From assembly GCA_042218115.1 (NCBI GenBank), contig JBDGRJ010000084.1, positions 1 through 20,891 of the forward strand: DNA of 20,891 nucleotides, given 5' to 3'. This document shows positions 5,596 to 11,475 of this stretch, one piece after another. Source of the stretch: JBDGRJ01 sp042218115 (lineage in GTDB: Bacteria; Patescibacteriota; Patescibacteriia; Magasanikbacterales; UBA922). A model generated the notes under the pieces. That model ran no database searches and was not told the DNA's origin. It was given only the letters and a program-made list of their open reading frames with translations. The position numbers and the translations under genes were made by a program. Each line of letters begins with the position of its first letter. Positions within the stretch are counted from its first letter, which is position 1.

Positions 5596-6585
5596 ATGGA
5601 AGATTTCCAATTACCAACGAAAGTTGAGTTCAATCAAGAAGATCCGACAGAAGGACGTGTGGTTATAAGCCCGCTTGAGCGTGGATACGGACATACTATC
5701 GGAAATGCTTATCGTAGAGTATTGTTATCATCTCTTCCGGGTGGGGCAGTAGAGTCCGTAAAAATAGAAGGAGCTCAACATGAGTTTACTACGGTCGAAG
5801 GTGTGCTAGAAGATGTGATAGAAATCATACTAAATCTAAAGGAGCTTGCTGTAAAAGTACACTCAGATGAGTCCTTTACTTTAGAGTTATCTGAAGAGGG
5901 GAAAGGTAAGGTTACAGCAGCTGATATTGAGGATAGTGCTGATTTGGAAATTATCAATGAAGACCATGAAATTTTGACCTTGGTCGAAGGTGGTGAGGTA
6001 GATATGGAGATCACATTCGGCCCAGGAAAAGGTTATGTACAATCCGATGAAAAAAATACTGAAGATTGGCCAATAGGCACTATAGCAGTGGATTCTCATT
6101 ACAGTCCGATCAGAGACGTAGGCTATGACGTGGAGAAGACCCGAGTAGGAGACATTACTGACTATGACGAGGTTACGATAAATATTGAGACAGATGGCAC
6201 TATCACGATCGAGGAGGCTATGGAGATAGCTAGTGATATTCTCGAAGAGCATTTTGATTTTGTCGGTGATGCTGCAGAAGAGGGTGGCCTACAAGAAGAA
6301 ACAGAGGAAGAACAGGTAGATTCAGAAGATGAAGATGAGACCAAACAACAGGAAGAGCCTTCCTCGGACTGGCTCAAAGATGATTTGATTGATTATGCTG
6401 AAGATGCAAATATCCCTGTAAACAGCTCGATGAACAAAGGTGAGATATTAGATAAGATTGAAAAGTGGGAACAAGGACCAAAGTCTAGCTGGCTCAAAGA
6501 TGAATTGATTGAATATGCTGAAGCTCAAGGAGTAGACGTAGAAGACGGAGATACAAAAAAAGATATATTAGATAAAATAGAATAA
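5596..6585 (+). CDS. rpoA: RNA polymerase alpha subunit with non-standard C-terminus
   Basis: The alpha N-terminal domain (about residues 1-225) is recognisable by PLERGYGHTIGNAYRRVLLS, the dimerisation and assembly motif, then EGVLEDVIEIILNLKEL, GPGKGYV, HYSPIRDVGYDVEKTRVG and TIEEAMEIASDILEEHF. It nucleates assembly of the core polymerase. The usual C-terminal domain, which binds UP elements and activators and contains a helix-hairpin-helix with an LELSVRS/NCLK-like motif, is not present. Instead there is an acidic linker (about 230-254: EEETEEEQVDSEDEDE and similar) followed by two 40-residue repeats with W259 and W299 at equivalent positions (SSDWLKDDLIDYAED and KSSWLKDELIEYAEA, each ending ILDKIE). 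The repeats resemble SAP/HeH-LEM/Rho-N-type short helical modules, many of which bind nucleic acid. That assignment is by eye. Confidence 0.93.
   Translation: MEDFQLPTKVEFNQEDPTEGRVVISPLERGYGHTIGNAYRRVLLSSLPGGAVESVKIEGAQHEFTTVEGVLEDVIEIILNLKELAVKVHSDESFTLELSEEGKGKVTAADIEDSADLEIINEDHEILTLVEGGEVDMEITFGPGKGYVQSDEKNTEDWPIGTIAVDSHYSPIRDVGYDVEKTRVGDITDYDEVTINIETDGTITIEEAMEIASDILEEHFDFVGDAAEEGGLQEETEEEQVDSEDEDETKQQEEPSSDWLKDDLIDYAEDANIPVNSSMNKGEILDKIEKWEQGPKSSWLKDELIEYAEAQGVDVEDGDTKKDILDKIE
6361..6585 (+). repeat. Tandem 120-bp repeat encoding the alpha C-terminal modules
   Basis: The two units begin near 6361 and 6481 with a 120 bp period. Nucleotide similarity is strongest at their starts: TGGCTCAAAGATGA occurs at 6370 and again at 6490, followed in both by TTGATTGA and TATGCTGAAG. 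Both units end in ATATTAGATAAGATTGAA or a close variant. The middle of each unit has diverged. This indicates an in-frame duplication of a domain-sized unit inside rpoA. Confidence 0.8.
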
Positions 6586-6603
6586 ATTAAGTAATAACTT
6601 TTT

Positions 6604-6960
6604 ATGCAGCACCGGAAAAAGGGTAAAACTTTAGGAAGAGAAAAAGACCAGAGACAACATTTATTGAAAAATCTGGCTGAAAGTTTGATCATGGAGGAGT
6701 CCATCAAAACTACCAAAGCAAAGGCAAAAGAGCTTAGAACTTTTGTAGAACCATTAATAACCAAGGCTTCAGAGGGCACTGAGAGTGCCAGAAGGCATCT
6801 ACTAGGGGAGCTAGGTGGTAAAAGTAGTGTGGTAGAGAAGTTGATGGAAGAGCTGGGTCCAAGGTTTGAGGATAGACCAGGTGGCTATACTAGAATTGTA
6901 AAGCTTCCACCTAGAGAAAGAGACGGAGGTGAACGTGCATTAATTGAGTTCGTAGAATAA
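6604..6960 (+). CDS. rplQ: 50S ribosomal protein L17
   Basis: A 118-residue L17 located near the polypeptide exit tunnel. The N-terminus MQHRKKGKTLGREKDQRQHL corresponds to the family's RH-K-G-LGR---HR-AL pattern. SIKTTKAKAKELRTFVEPLI, with RRHLLGELG after it, is the central core, and the C-terminal GGYTRIVKLPPRERDGGERA ends in ALIEFVE. Length is near the typical 115-130 residues. It follows rpoA by 18 nt, the canonical neighbour order. Confidence 0.95.
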   Translation: MQHRKKGKTLGREKDQRQHLLKNLAESLIMEESIKTTKAKAKELRTFVEPLITKASEGTESARRHLLGELGGKSSVVEKLMEELGPRFEDRPGGYTRIVKLPPRERDGGERALIEFVE

Positions 6961-6967
6961 AAATATT

Positions 6968-7351
6968 ATGGCTTACGATATTACCAGAGAAAAAATTAAA
7001 ATAGACGCAAAAAACAAACCTGTAGGCAGGGTAGCTTCTGAAGCTGCTCACATCTTACAAGGTAAGAATAAACCAACATATAAAAAGCATGTTGACGTTG
7101 GCGACTTTGTTATAGTAGAAAATGCTGAGCAACTAGAGTTTACAGGTAGAAAATTAGTACAAAAAGACTACTTTAGACATAGTAACTTCCCCGGCGGTGG
7201 TAAAGAAACCCCTATTAAACATGTGTTTGAAGAGAATCCGGGTAAAGTCGTAGAACATGCAGTGAAAGGTATGTTGCCCGACAACAAACATAGAAAAGAG
7301 CGTATGAAGCGGCTTACTGTTTATCCGCAAGAAGCTGAAGAAAATAATTAA
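6968..7351 (+). CDS. rplM: 50S ribosomal protein L13
   Basis: A 127-residue L13, an early assembly protein of the 50S subunit. The core motifs are IDAKNKPVGRVASEAAHILQ, GKNKPTYKKHVDVGDFVIV, KDYFRHSNFPGG and VKGMLPDNKHRKERMKRL. It is somewhat shorter than the usual 140-145 residues, mainly at the C-terminus (ends YPQEAEENN). The gap to rplQ is 7 nt, and rplM-rpsI is the conserved pair, here appended to the alpha operon as in many Gram-positive-type layouts. Confidence 0.95.
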   Translation: MAYDITREKIKIDAKNKPVGRVASEAAHILQGKNKPTYKKHVDVGDFVIVENAEQLEFTGRKLVQKDYFRHSNFPGGGKETPIKHVFEENPGKVVEHAVKGMLPDNKHRKERMKRLTVYPQEAEENN

Positions 7352-7360
7352 TAAATAAAT

Positions 7361-7783
7361 ATGGCTAGAAGAGAACCACATCCTGAAGATGACGATAAAA
7401 TAGTAGTTCGGTCTTTAGGTAGAAGAAAAGAAGCGTCAGCTAGAGTAAGAATCGAGGTTGGAGCTGGTGAATTTACAGTAAATGGCAAAGAATTAGATGA
7501 GTACTTTCCTGTCGATTGGTGGGTAGATGAGATTTTAGAACCTTTGAACATTACTAGCAAGAACGGTGATTTTGATATTTCAGTTAAAGTAGAAGGTGGA
7601 GGCCATCATGGTCAAGCTGAGGCAGTACAGTTGGGCATTGCCCGAGCACTGGTAGAGTGGGATGAAGATTTCAAACCACAGCTGAAATCTCAAGGGTACC
7701 TAACAAGAGACGCGAGAAAGAAAGAGAGAAAGAAATACGGAAAGAGGAAGGCACGACGAAGCAAGCAGTGGAGAAAAAGATAA
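7361..7783 (+). CDS. rpsI: 30S ribosomal protein S9
   Basis: A 140-residue S9 whose C-terminal arginine reaches the P-site tRNA anticodon stem. Signature segments are RSLGRRKEASARVRIEVGAG, FTVNGKELDEYFP, VEGGGHHGQAEAVQLGIARA and the basic tail RDARKKERKKYGKRKARRSK ending QWRKR. The common ending is QFSKR, so the terminal Lys-Arg is kept. It is the last gene of the operon, followed directly by hairpins and a terminator. Confidence 0.96.
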   Translation: MARREPHPEDDDKIVVRSLGRRKEASARVRIEVGAGEFTVNGKELDEYFPVDWWVDEILEPLNITSKNGDFDISVKVEGGGHHGQAEAVQLGIARALVEWDEDFKPQLKSQGYLTRDARKKERKKYGKRKARRSKQWRKR

Positions 7784-7785
7784 CT

Positions 7786-7843
7786 TTTCATCTAAAGGCA
7801 AGTCTCTAAAGATGAAAGCCCCCTTGACAGGGGCTGTTTTTTT
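7786..7843 (+). terminator. Tandem hairpins ending the ribosomal operon
   Basis: A first hairpin pairs TTTCATCT (7786-7793) with AGATGAAA (7810-7817). Immediately after it, AGCCCC (7817-7822) pairs with GGGGCT (7830-7835) around a 7-nt loop and is followed by a G and seven T at 7837-7843, a standard intrinsic terminator. The loop of the second hairpin contains TTGACA (7824-7829), which could by chance or design act as a -35 box. Confidence 0.85.
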
Positions 7844-7933
7844 GTTATATTTATATAATCTTTATTCAACTGAGGGTTCCTTTTTTTGGGTATGCAATTG
7901 GTTATGGTGAAATGGACCAAGGGGGTTCGCTTT

Positions 7934-7960
7934 GCCGACCGGTTCCGGTCGGCTTTTCTT
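7934..7960 (+). terminator. Second intrinsic terminator before the flippase gene
   Basis: GCCGACCG (7934-7941) pairs perfectly with CGGTCGGC (7946-7953) around the tetraloop GTTC and is followed by TTTTCTTTTTT. Because a complete terminator already sits at 7817-7843, this one must end a transcript that starts in between or provide back-up. A TATAAT lies at 7854-7859 in the interval. It could also attenuate transcription into the flippase gene. Confidence 0.75.
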
Positions 7961-7989
7961 TTTTAACCTTTAAAAAACCATTTTTTTCC

Positions 7990-7997
7990 TATAAAAT
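7990..7997 (+). promoter_or_regulatory. Possible -10 element of the flippase gene
   Basis: TATAAAAT at 7990-7997 ends 9 nt before the ATG at 8007, so a transcript from it would be leaderless or nearly so. No good -35 box is visible. The gene has no Shine-Dalgarno sequence, which is compatible with leaderless translation. Confidence 0.4.
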
Positions 7998-8006
7998 ACA
8001 CCCGTT

Positions 8007-9437
8007 ATGTCTGAAAAAGTAGCCAAAAATACAGCTTACATGACTATCGCCTCTATACTTCAGAAGGCGATAGCTTTTGTTTATTTTACTTTAATTGCTC
8101 GGTATATAGGAGCAGAAGGGACTGGTAAATACTTTTTTGCGCTGTCTTTTACTACCATCTTTGTGATCTTTGTTGATATGGGTTTTAATAATGTACTGAT
8201 ACGGGAGGCGGCAAAGATGAAAGACAAGATTCAGAGATTTTTCTCTACGGTAATTTCAGCAAAGATGTTGTTTGCCGTTTTCACTTATGTAGCAGCAGTG
8301 GTCACGATTAACTTAATGGGGTATCCGGAGCAAACCAGACATTTAGTATATCTGTCAGCTGTTACTATGGTCTTTGATTCTTTTCATCAATCGATATATG
8401 GCACTCTACGAGCGATAGGTGATCTGCGTTGGGAGGCTATTGGGATAGTAGGCAGCCAGGTTTTGACTTTGAGTTTGGGCAGCTACTTTTTATTTTTCGG
8501 CTATCCTCTTATTTTTCTTATTTTAGCATTTACTATTCCCAGCATTATCAACGTTATATATTCCGGGTCGGTTTTATATTTTATCTATGAGGTTAAGTTT
8601 AAGCCCGAGTTTCACAAACACACCTTTTTTCACCTTGGGCGCATTGCCGTTCCGTTTGCTCTGGCGGCGATCTTTGAGCGAGTTTACTCTCATGTAGATA
8701 CTGTAATATTATCCAAGCTTGCAGGAAATGAATCCGTGGGTTGGTACTCAATACCCAAGAAAATATCTAATGCCTTCAGATTCTTCCCTTCGGCCCTGAT
8801 AGCAGCGATTTATCCTCGCTTTAGTGGGCATTTTAAAAATAATAAAGAAAAGCTATCTTTTCTCTTTGAACGTGGAATGAAATATCTTCTGATTATTGCT
8901 TTTCCGGTAGCTGTTGGGATTATAATATTAGCACCGGATATTATTGTGCATATCTACACCAAAGAGTACCTCAACTCTATACTACCTTTAAGGATTCTAA
9001 TGGTTTCAATGATCTTCTCTTTTGTCGGCTTTTTAACTGGGGGGATGCTTAATGCTTGTGAAAGACAAAAAACTCAAACTACAATTGTTGGGGTTACAAT
9101 GGTAGTAAATATCATCCTAAACCTTCTTCTTATCCCGGAGTTCGGGATCCTTGGGGCGGCTATTGCAGCCTTGGTAGGCAACAGTATCTTAGCTTTGGTT
9201 GGATACTACTTTATACCCAAAATTACTGATATTTCGCACAGTTTTCTATTTAAAAATACACTTAGGTTACTTTTGTCAGTAATAGTTATGGGTATCGGTG
9301 TCTGGTATGTTAATATGTACATGCATTATCTCTTTGCAGTAGTAGTGGGGGCAGTCATATATCCGATTATGCTATTTACAACCCGCACTGTAACCCTACA
9401 TCAGATCAAACAAGCCAGAGAACTACTTAATATTTAA
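8007..9437 (+). CDS. Polysaccharide flippase (Wzx-like, MOP superfamily)
   Basis: A 476-residue integral membrane protein with about 12-14 hydrophobic segments across its length. The N-terminus, with AKNTAYMTIASILQKAIAFV followed by LIARYIGAEGTGKYFF, matches polysaccharide-biosynthesis exporters of the MATE/MOP superfamily. These carry undecaprenyl-linked oligosaccharides from the inner to the outer face of the cytoplasmic membrane. A second-half signature (FGILGAAIAALVGNSILALV) is also typical. It opens a cluster with two glycosyltransferases downstream and an O-antigen ligase-like gene on the opposite strand. The transported glycan is unknown; MurJ is a less likely alternative given the Wzx-like N-terminus. 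Confidence 0.88.
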   Translation: MSEKVAKNTAYMTIASILQKAIAFVYFTLIARYIGAEGTGKYFFALSFTTIFVIFVDMGFNNVLIREAAKMKDKIQRFFSTVISAKMLFAVFTYVAAVVTINLMGYPEQTRHLVYLSAVTMVFDSFHQSIYGTLRAIGDLRWEAIGIVGSQVLTLSLGSYFLFFGYPLIFLILAFTIPSIINVIYSGSVLYFIYEVKFKPEFHKHTFFHLGRIAVPFALAAIFERVYSHVDTVILSKLAGNESVGWYSIPKKISNAFRFFPSALIAAIYPRFSGHFKNNKEKLSFLFERGMKYLLIIAFPVAVGIIILAPDIIVHIYTKEYLNSILPLRILMVSMIFSFVGFLTGGMLNACERQKTQTTIVGVTMVVNIILNLLLIPEFGILGAAIAALVGNSILALVGYYFIPKITDISHSFLFKNTLRLLLSVIVMGIGVWYVNMYMHYLFAVVVGAVIYPIMLFTTRTVTLHQIKQARELLNI

Positions 9438-9444
9438 TATTACA

Positions 9445-9585
9445 ATTTCCACTCTCAGTATAATCGGATTTAATCCCCTGGAGCGGGCATGGCCTGCCTG
9501 TTGATGCTTGGCAGGAGCGGAGGGGATTTCCCTCGGAGCTGACACGCTGGGTCAGCGAGAATGAGATTATACTGAGAGTGGAAAT
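9445..9585 (+). ncRNA. Unclassified structured RNA element, copy 1
   Basis: A 141-bp element fills the gap between the flippase stop (9437) and the glycosyltransferase ATG (9597). Perfect 21-bp arms (9445-9465 with 9565-9585) close it. Inside are P2 (9472-9479 AATCCCCT with 9521-9528 AGGGGATT), P3 (9493-9498 CCTGCC with 9510-9515 GGCAGG, 11-nt loop) and P4 (9538-9543 GCTGAC with 9551-9556 GTCAGC, loop ACGCTGG). Blocks shared with the copy at 17100-17238 are GGATTT (9466), AGCGGGCATGGC (9482), AGCGG (9516), CCCTCGGA (9530) and GAGAATGA (9557). P2, P3 and P4 differ in sequence between copies but stay paired. The outer arm ends 11 nt before the start codon. A TAATAT at 9435-9440 could serve as a -10 box. 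I recognise no named RNA class. Confidence 0.75.
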
Positions 9586-9596
9586 ATATAAATATC

Positions 9597-10736
9597 ATGA
9601 ATAAGAAAGTTTTAATAGTAACATTAGAATACCCACCACAAATAGGCGGGATAGCAGCTTATGTTGATCAGTTCGCGTCTGCTTTAGATCCGGAAAATGT
9701 AGTGGTGCTGGCGCCGCCACAAGAAGGAGCTAAACAGCATGATGCAAAGAAAGAGTTTGAGATTTACCGGAAGATGTTTTATCTACCAAAGTTTTTATGG
9801 CCGCGCTGGCTGATGTTGTATTTTTCAATTCGTTCGGTAATGAAGCAGGAGGATATAGATATACTTTACCTTCATCATATCATCCCGGTAGGATATGTAG
9901 CCTGGATCTTAAAAAAACTGCATAGCTTGCCTTACTTGGTTTTCTCACACGGCATTGATATTATCTCAGCCACTAGAAGTGACTGGAAGAAGAGGTGGGT
10001 AAAAAAAGTGGCCCATGAGTCTGAGCAAATCATAACCAATAGTGAATCTCTTAATGATAGACTGCTTCAAAGAGTGCCGGAGATTAAAAAAGAAGAAACA
10101 ACTGTTTTATACCCCTGTCCAGAAGATATTTTTAAAACACAGCCACCTCAAAATGAGATAGATCAGCTTGAAACTAAACTTGGTGTAGAAGGAAAGCAGG
10201 TAATGCTTACGGTAAGTAGGCTCGTAAAAGGAAAAGGGATAGAACATCTGGTAAAACTTATGCCTGAAATACTAAAAGAGAGACCACATCTGGTGTGGGT
10301 AATAGTAGGTGATGGCCCTCAAAGAGAAAATATGGAAAACTTAATTAGTAAATATAACTTACAGAATGTAGTGCGTTTTGTAGGAGAAGAAGAGCATGAT
10401 AACTTACCACCTTACTACTACCTTGCGGATTTATTTGTAGAGCTTACCCATCCTCACCATGGAGTAGAAGAGGGTTTGGGGCTGGTCTTTTTAGAGGCGG
10501 CTGCTGCAGGTCTGCCCGTGGTAGCGGGGGATAGTGGCGGCGTAGAAGAGGCGGTTTTAGATGGTGAGACCGGCTATGTAGTGGGGACCTTTCGGGACGA
10601 AGAAGTAAAAGATAAAATAACCAATCTTCTAGATGATCGGGATTTAGCTCAACAGATGGGGCAGAAAGCAAAAGAGAGAATAGAAGAAAAGTTTGTCTGG
10701 GAAAAACAGCTCAAGAAGCTTAAATCTTGGATGTAA
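9597..10736 (+). CDS. Glycosyltransferase family 4 protein
   Basis: A 379-residue GT-B-fold retaining glycosyltransferase. The N-terminal domain starts KVLIVTLEYPPQIGGIAAYV, the glycine-rich acceptor-side loop of GT4 enzymes, and contains FSHGIDI. The C-terminal nucleotide-sugar domain has VSRLVKGKGIEHL, WVIVGDGPQRENME and the EX7E motif EEGLGLVFLEAAAAGLPVVA (E292 and E300), whose glutamates bind the donor and assist catalysis. It probably transfers a sugar to a lipid-linked glycan at the cytoplasmic membrane face. The start ATG lies 11 nt beyond the structured element at 9445-9585. Its stop TAA shares one base with the ATG of the next gene (TAATG), so the two are co-translated. Donor and acceptor sugars are not predictable. 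Confidence 0.92.
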   Translation: MNKKVLIVTLEYPPQIGGIAAYVDQFASALDPENVVVLAPPQEGAKQHDAKKEFEIYRKMFYLPKFLWPRWLMLYFSIRSVMKQEDIDILYLHHIIPVGYVAWILKKLHSLPYLVFSHGIDIISATRSDWKKRWVKKVAHESEQIITNSESLNDRLLQRVPEIKKEETTVLYPCPEDIFKTQPPQNEIDQLETKLGVEGKQVMLTVSRLVKGKGIEHLVKLMPEILKERPHLVWVIVGDGPQRENMENLISKYNLQNVVRFVGEEEHDNLPPYYYLADLFVELTHPHHGVEEGLGLVFLEAAAAGLPVVAGDSGGVEEAVLDGETGYVVGTFRDEEVKDKITNLLDDRDLAQQMGQKAKERIEEKFVWEKQLKKLKSWM

Positions 10737-11440
10737 TGAAGACGATATCTGTAGTAATGCCGGTATATAATCATCATCAGAAGTTTAAACGCTCCTTGGA
10801 TTCAGTATTAAATCAAAGTTATCCTGAGGTGGAGATTATAGTAGTAGATGATGGAAGTTCTCCCTCTGTAGCTTCGGTACTTTCAGATGAAGATAAAAAT
10901 AAGATAAAATTAATTCGGCAACAAAATAAGGGCGCTCCGGCAGCTAGAAATAAAGGGTTAGAAAATGTACAAGGTGAGTTTGTAATATTTTTTGATAGTG
11001 ATGTGGTAGCAGAAAAGGATATGCTGAAGCGGATGAAGTTGGCGCTGGATAACCATCCTGAGAAAAGTTTCTCTTATTGTAATTATAAGTACGGCTTTAA
11101 GAAAATGCCGGCGCGAGAGTTTAGCCCACAGAAGCTAAAACAAAATAACTATATACATACCACCTCACTTATTAGAACGAAGGATGTAGTCAAATGGGAT
11201 GAAAACCTGGATCGGTTTCAGGACTGGGATCTCTGGCTTACACTATTAGAGCAGGGCAAAGAAGGAGTCTGGATCGATGAGTATCTTTTTGAGATATTGT
11301 CAAAAAACGATGGTATGAGTGAGTGGCTGCCCAGTTTTGCTTATCATCCTCCTTTTAGTTGGGTTCCCGGGATTAAAAAAAAAGTCCAAGACTACAAACA
11401 AGCAAAAAGAAGAGTAGAGAAGAAGCATGGACTTGTTTAG
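10736..11440 (+). CDS. Glycosyltransferase family 2 protein
   Basis: A 234-residue GT-A-fold glycosyltransferase. Visible motifs are SVVMPVYNHHQKFKRSLDSV at the N-terminus, IIVVDDGSS (D38, D39) that binds the nucleotide, APAARNKGL, and the metal-binding FFDSD (D87-S88-D89). QDWDLWLTLLE near residues 162-172 carries the probable catalytic-base region. I chose ATG 10736, which overlaps the upstream GT4 stop by one base. A TTG at 10727 in the same frame is less likely because family proteins begin just before ISVVMPVYN. It ends the plus-strand glycan cluster and converges on the membrane gene at 11476-12969. Confidence 0.9.
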   Translation: MKTISVVMPVYNHHQKFKRSLDSVLNQSYPEVEIIVVDDGSSPSVASVLSDEDKNKIKLIRQQNKGAPAARNKGLENVQGEFVIFFDSDVVAEKDMLKRMKLALDNHPEKSFSYCNYKYGFKKMPAREFSPQKLKQNNYIHTTSLIRTKDVVKWDENLDRFQDWDLWLTLLEQGKEGVWIDEYLFEILSKNDGMSEWLPSFAYHPPFSWVPGIKKKVQDYKQAKRRVEKKHGLV

Positions 11441-11475
11441 TTAGACTCAGCCTCGACTTAATTTATTAAGAGAAG

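Noticed and set aside
5775..6377. Three minus-strand open frames opposite rpoA
   Set aside because: They mirror an acidic plus-strand gene, giving Ser-rich nonsense protein; no promoter or family motif.
9482..9520. HDV-like ribozyme in the structured element, suggested by GGGCATGG next to a stem
   Set aside because: HDV ribozymes begin with a short P1 strand that pairs after the P3 hairpin in a nested double pseudoknot. Here the flanking stems nest simply and the catalytic-C region is not recognisable.
9445..9585. Integron attC site, because of size and palindromic arms
   Set aside because: attC sites have short conserved R/L boxes with GTTRRRY-type ends and variable centres. Here the centre is conserved, the ends are variable, and no integrase is in view.
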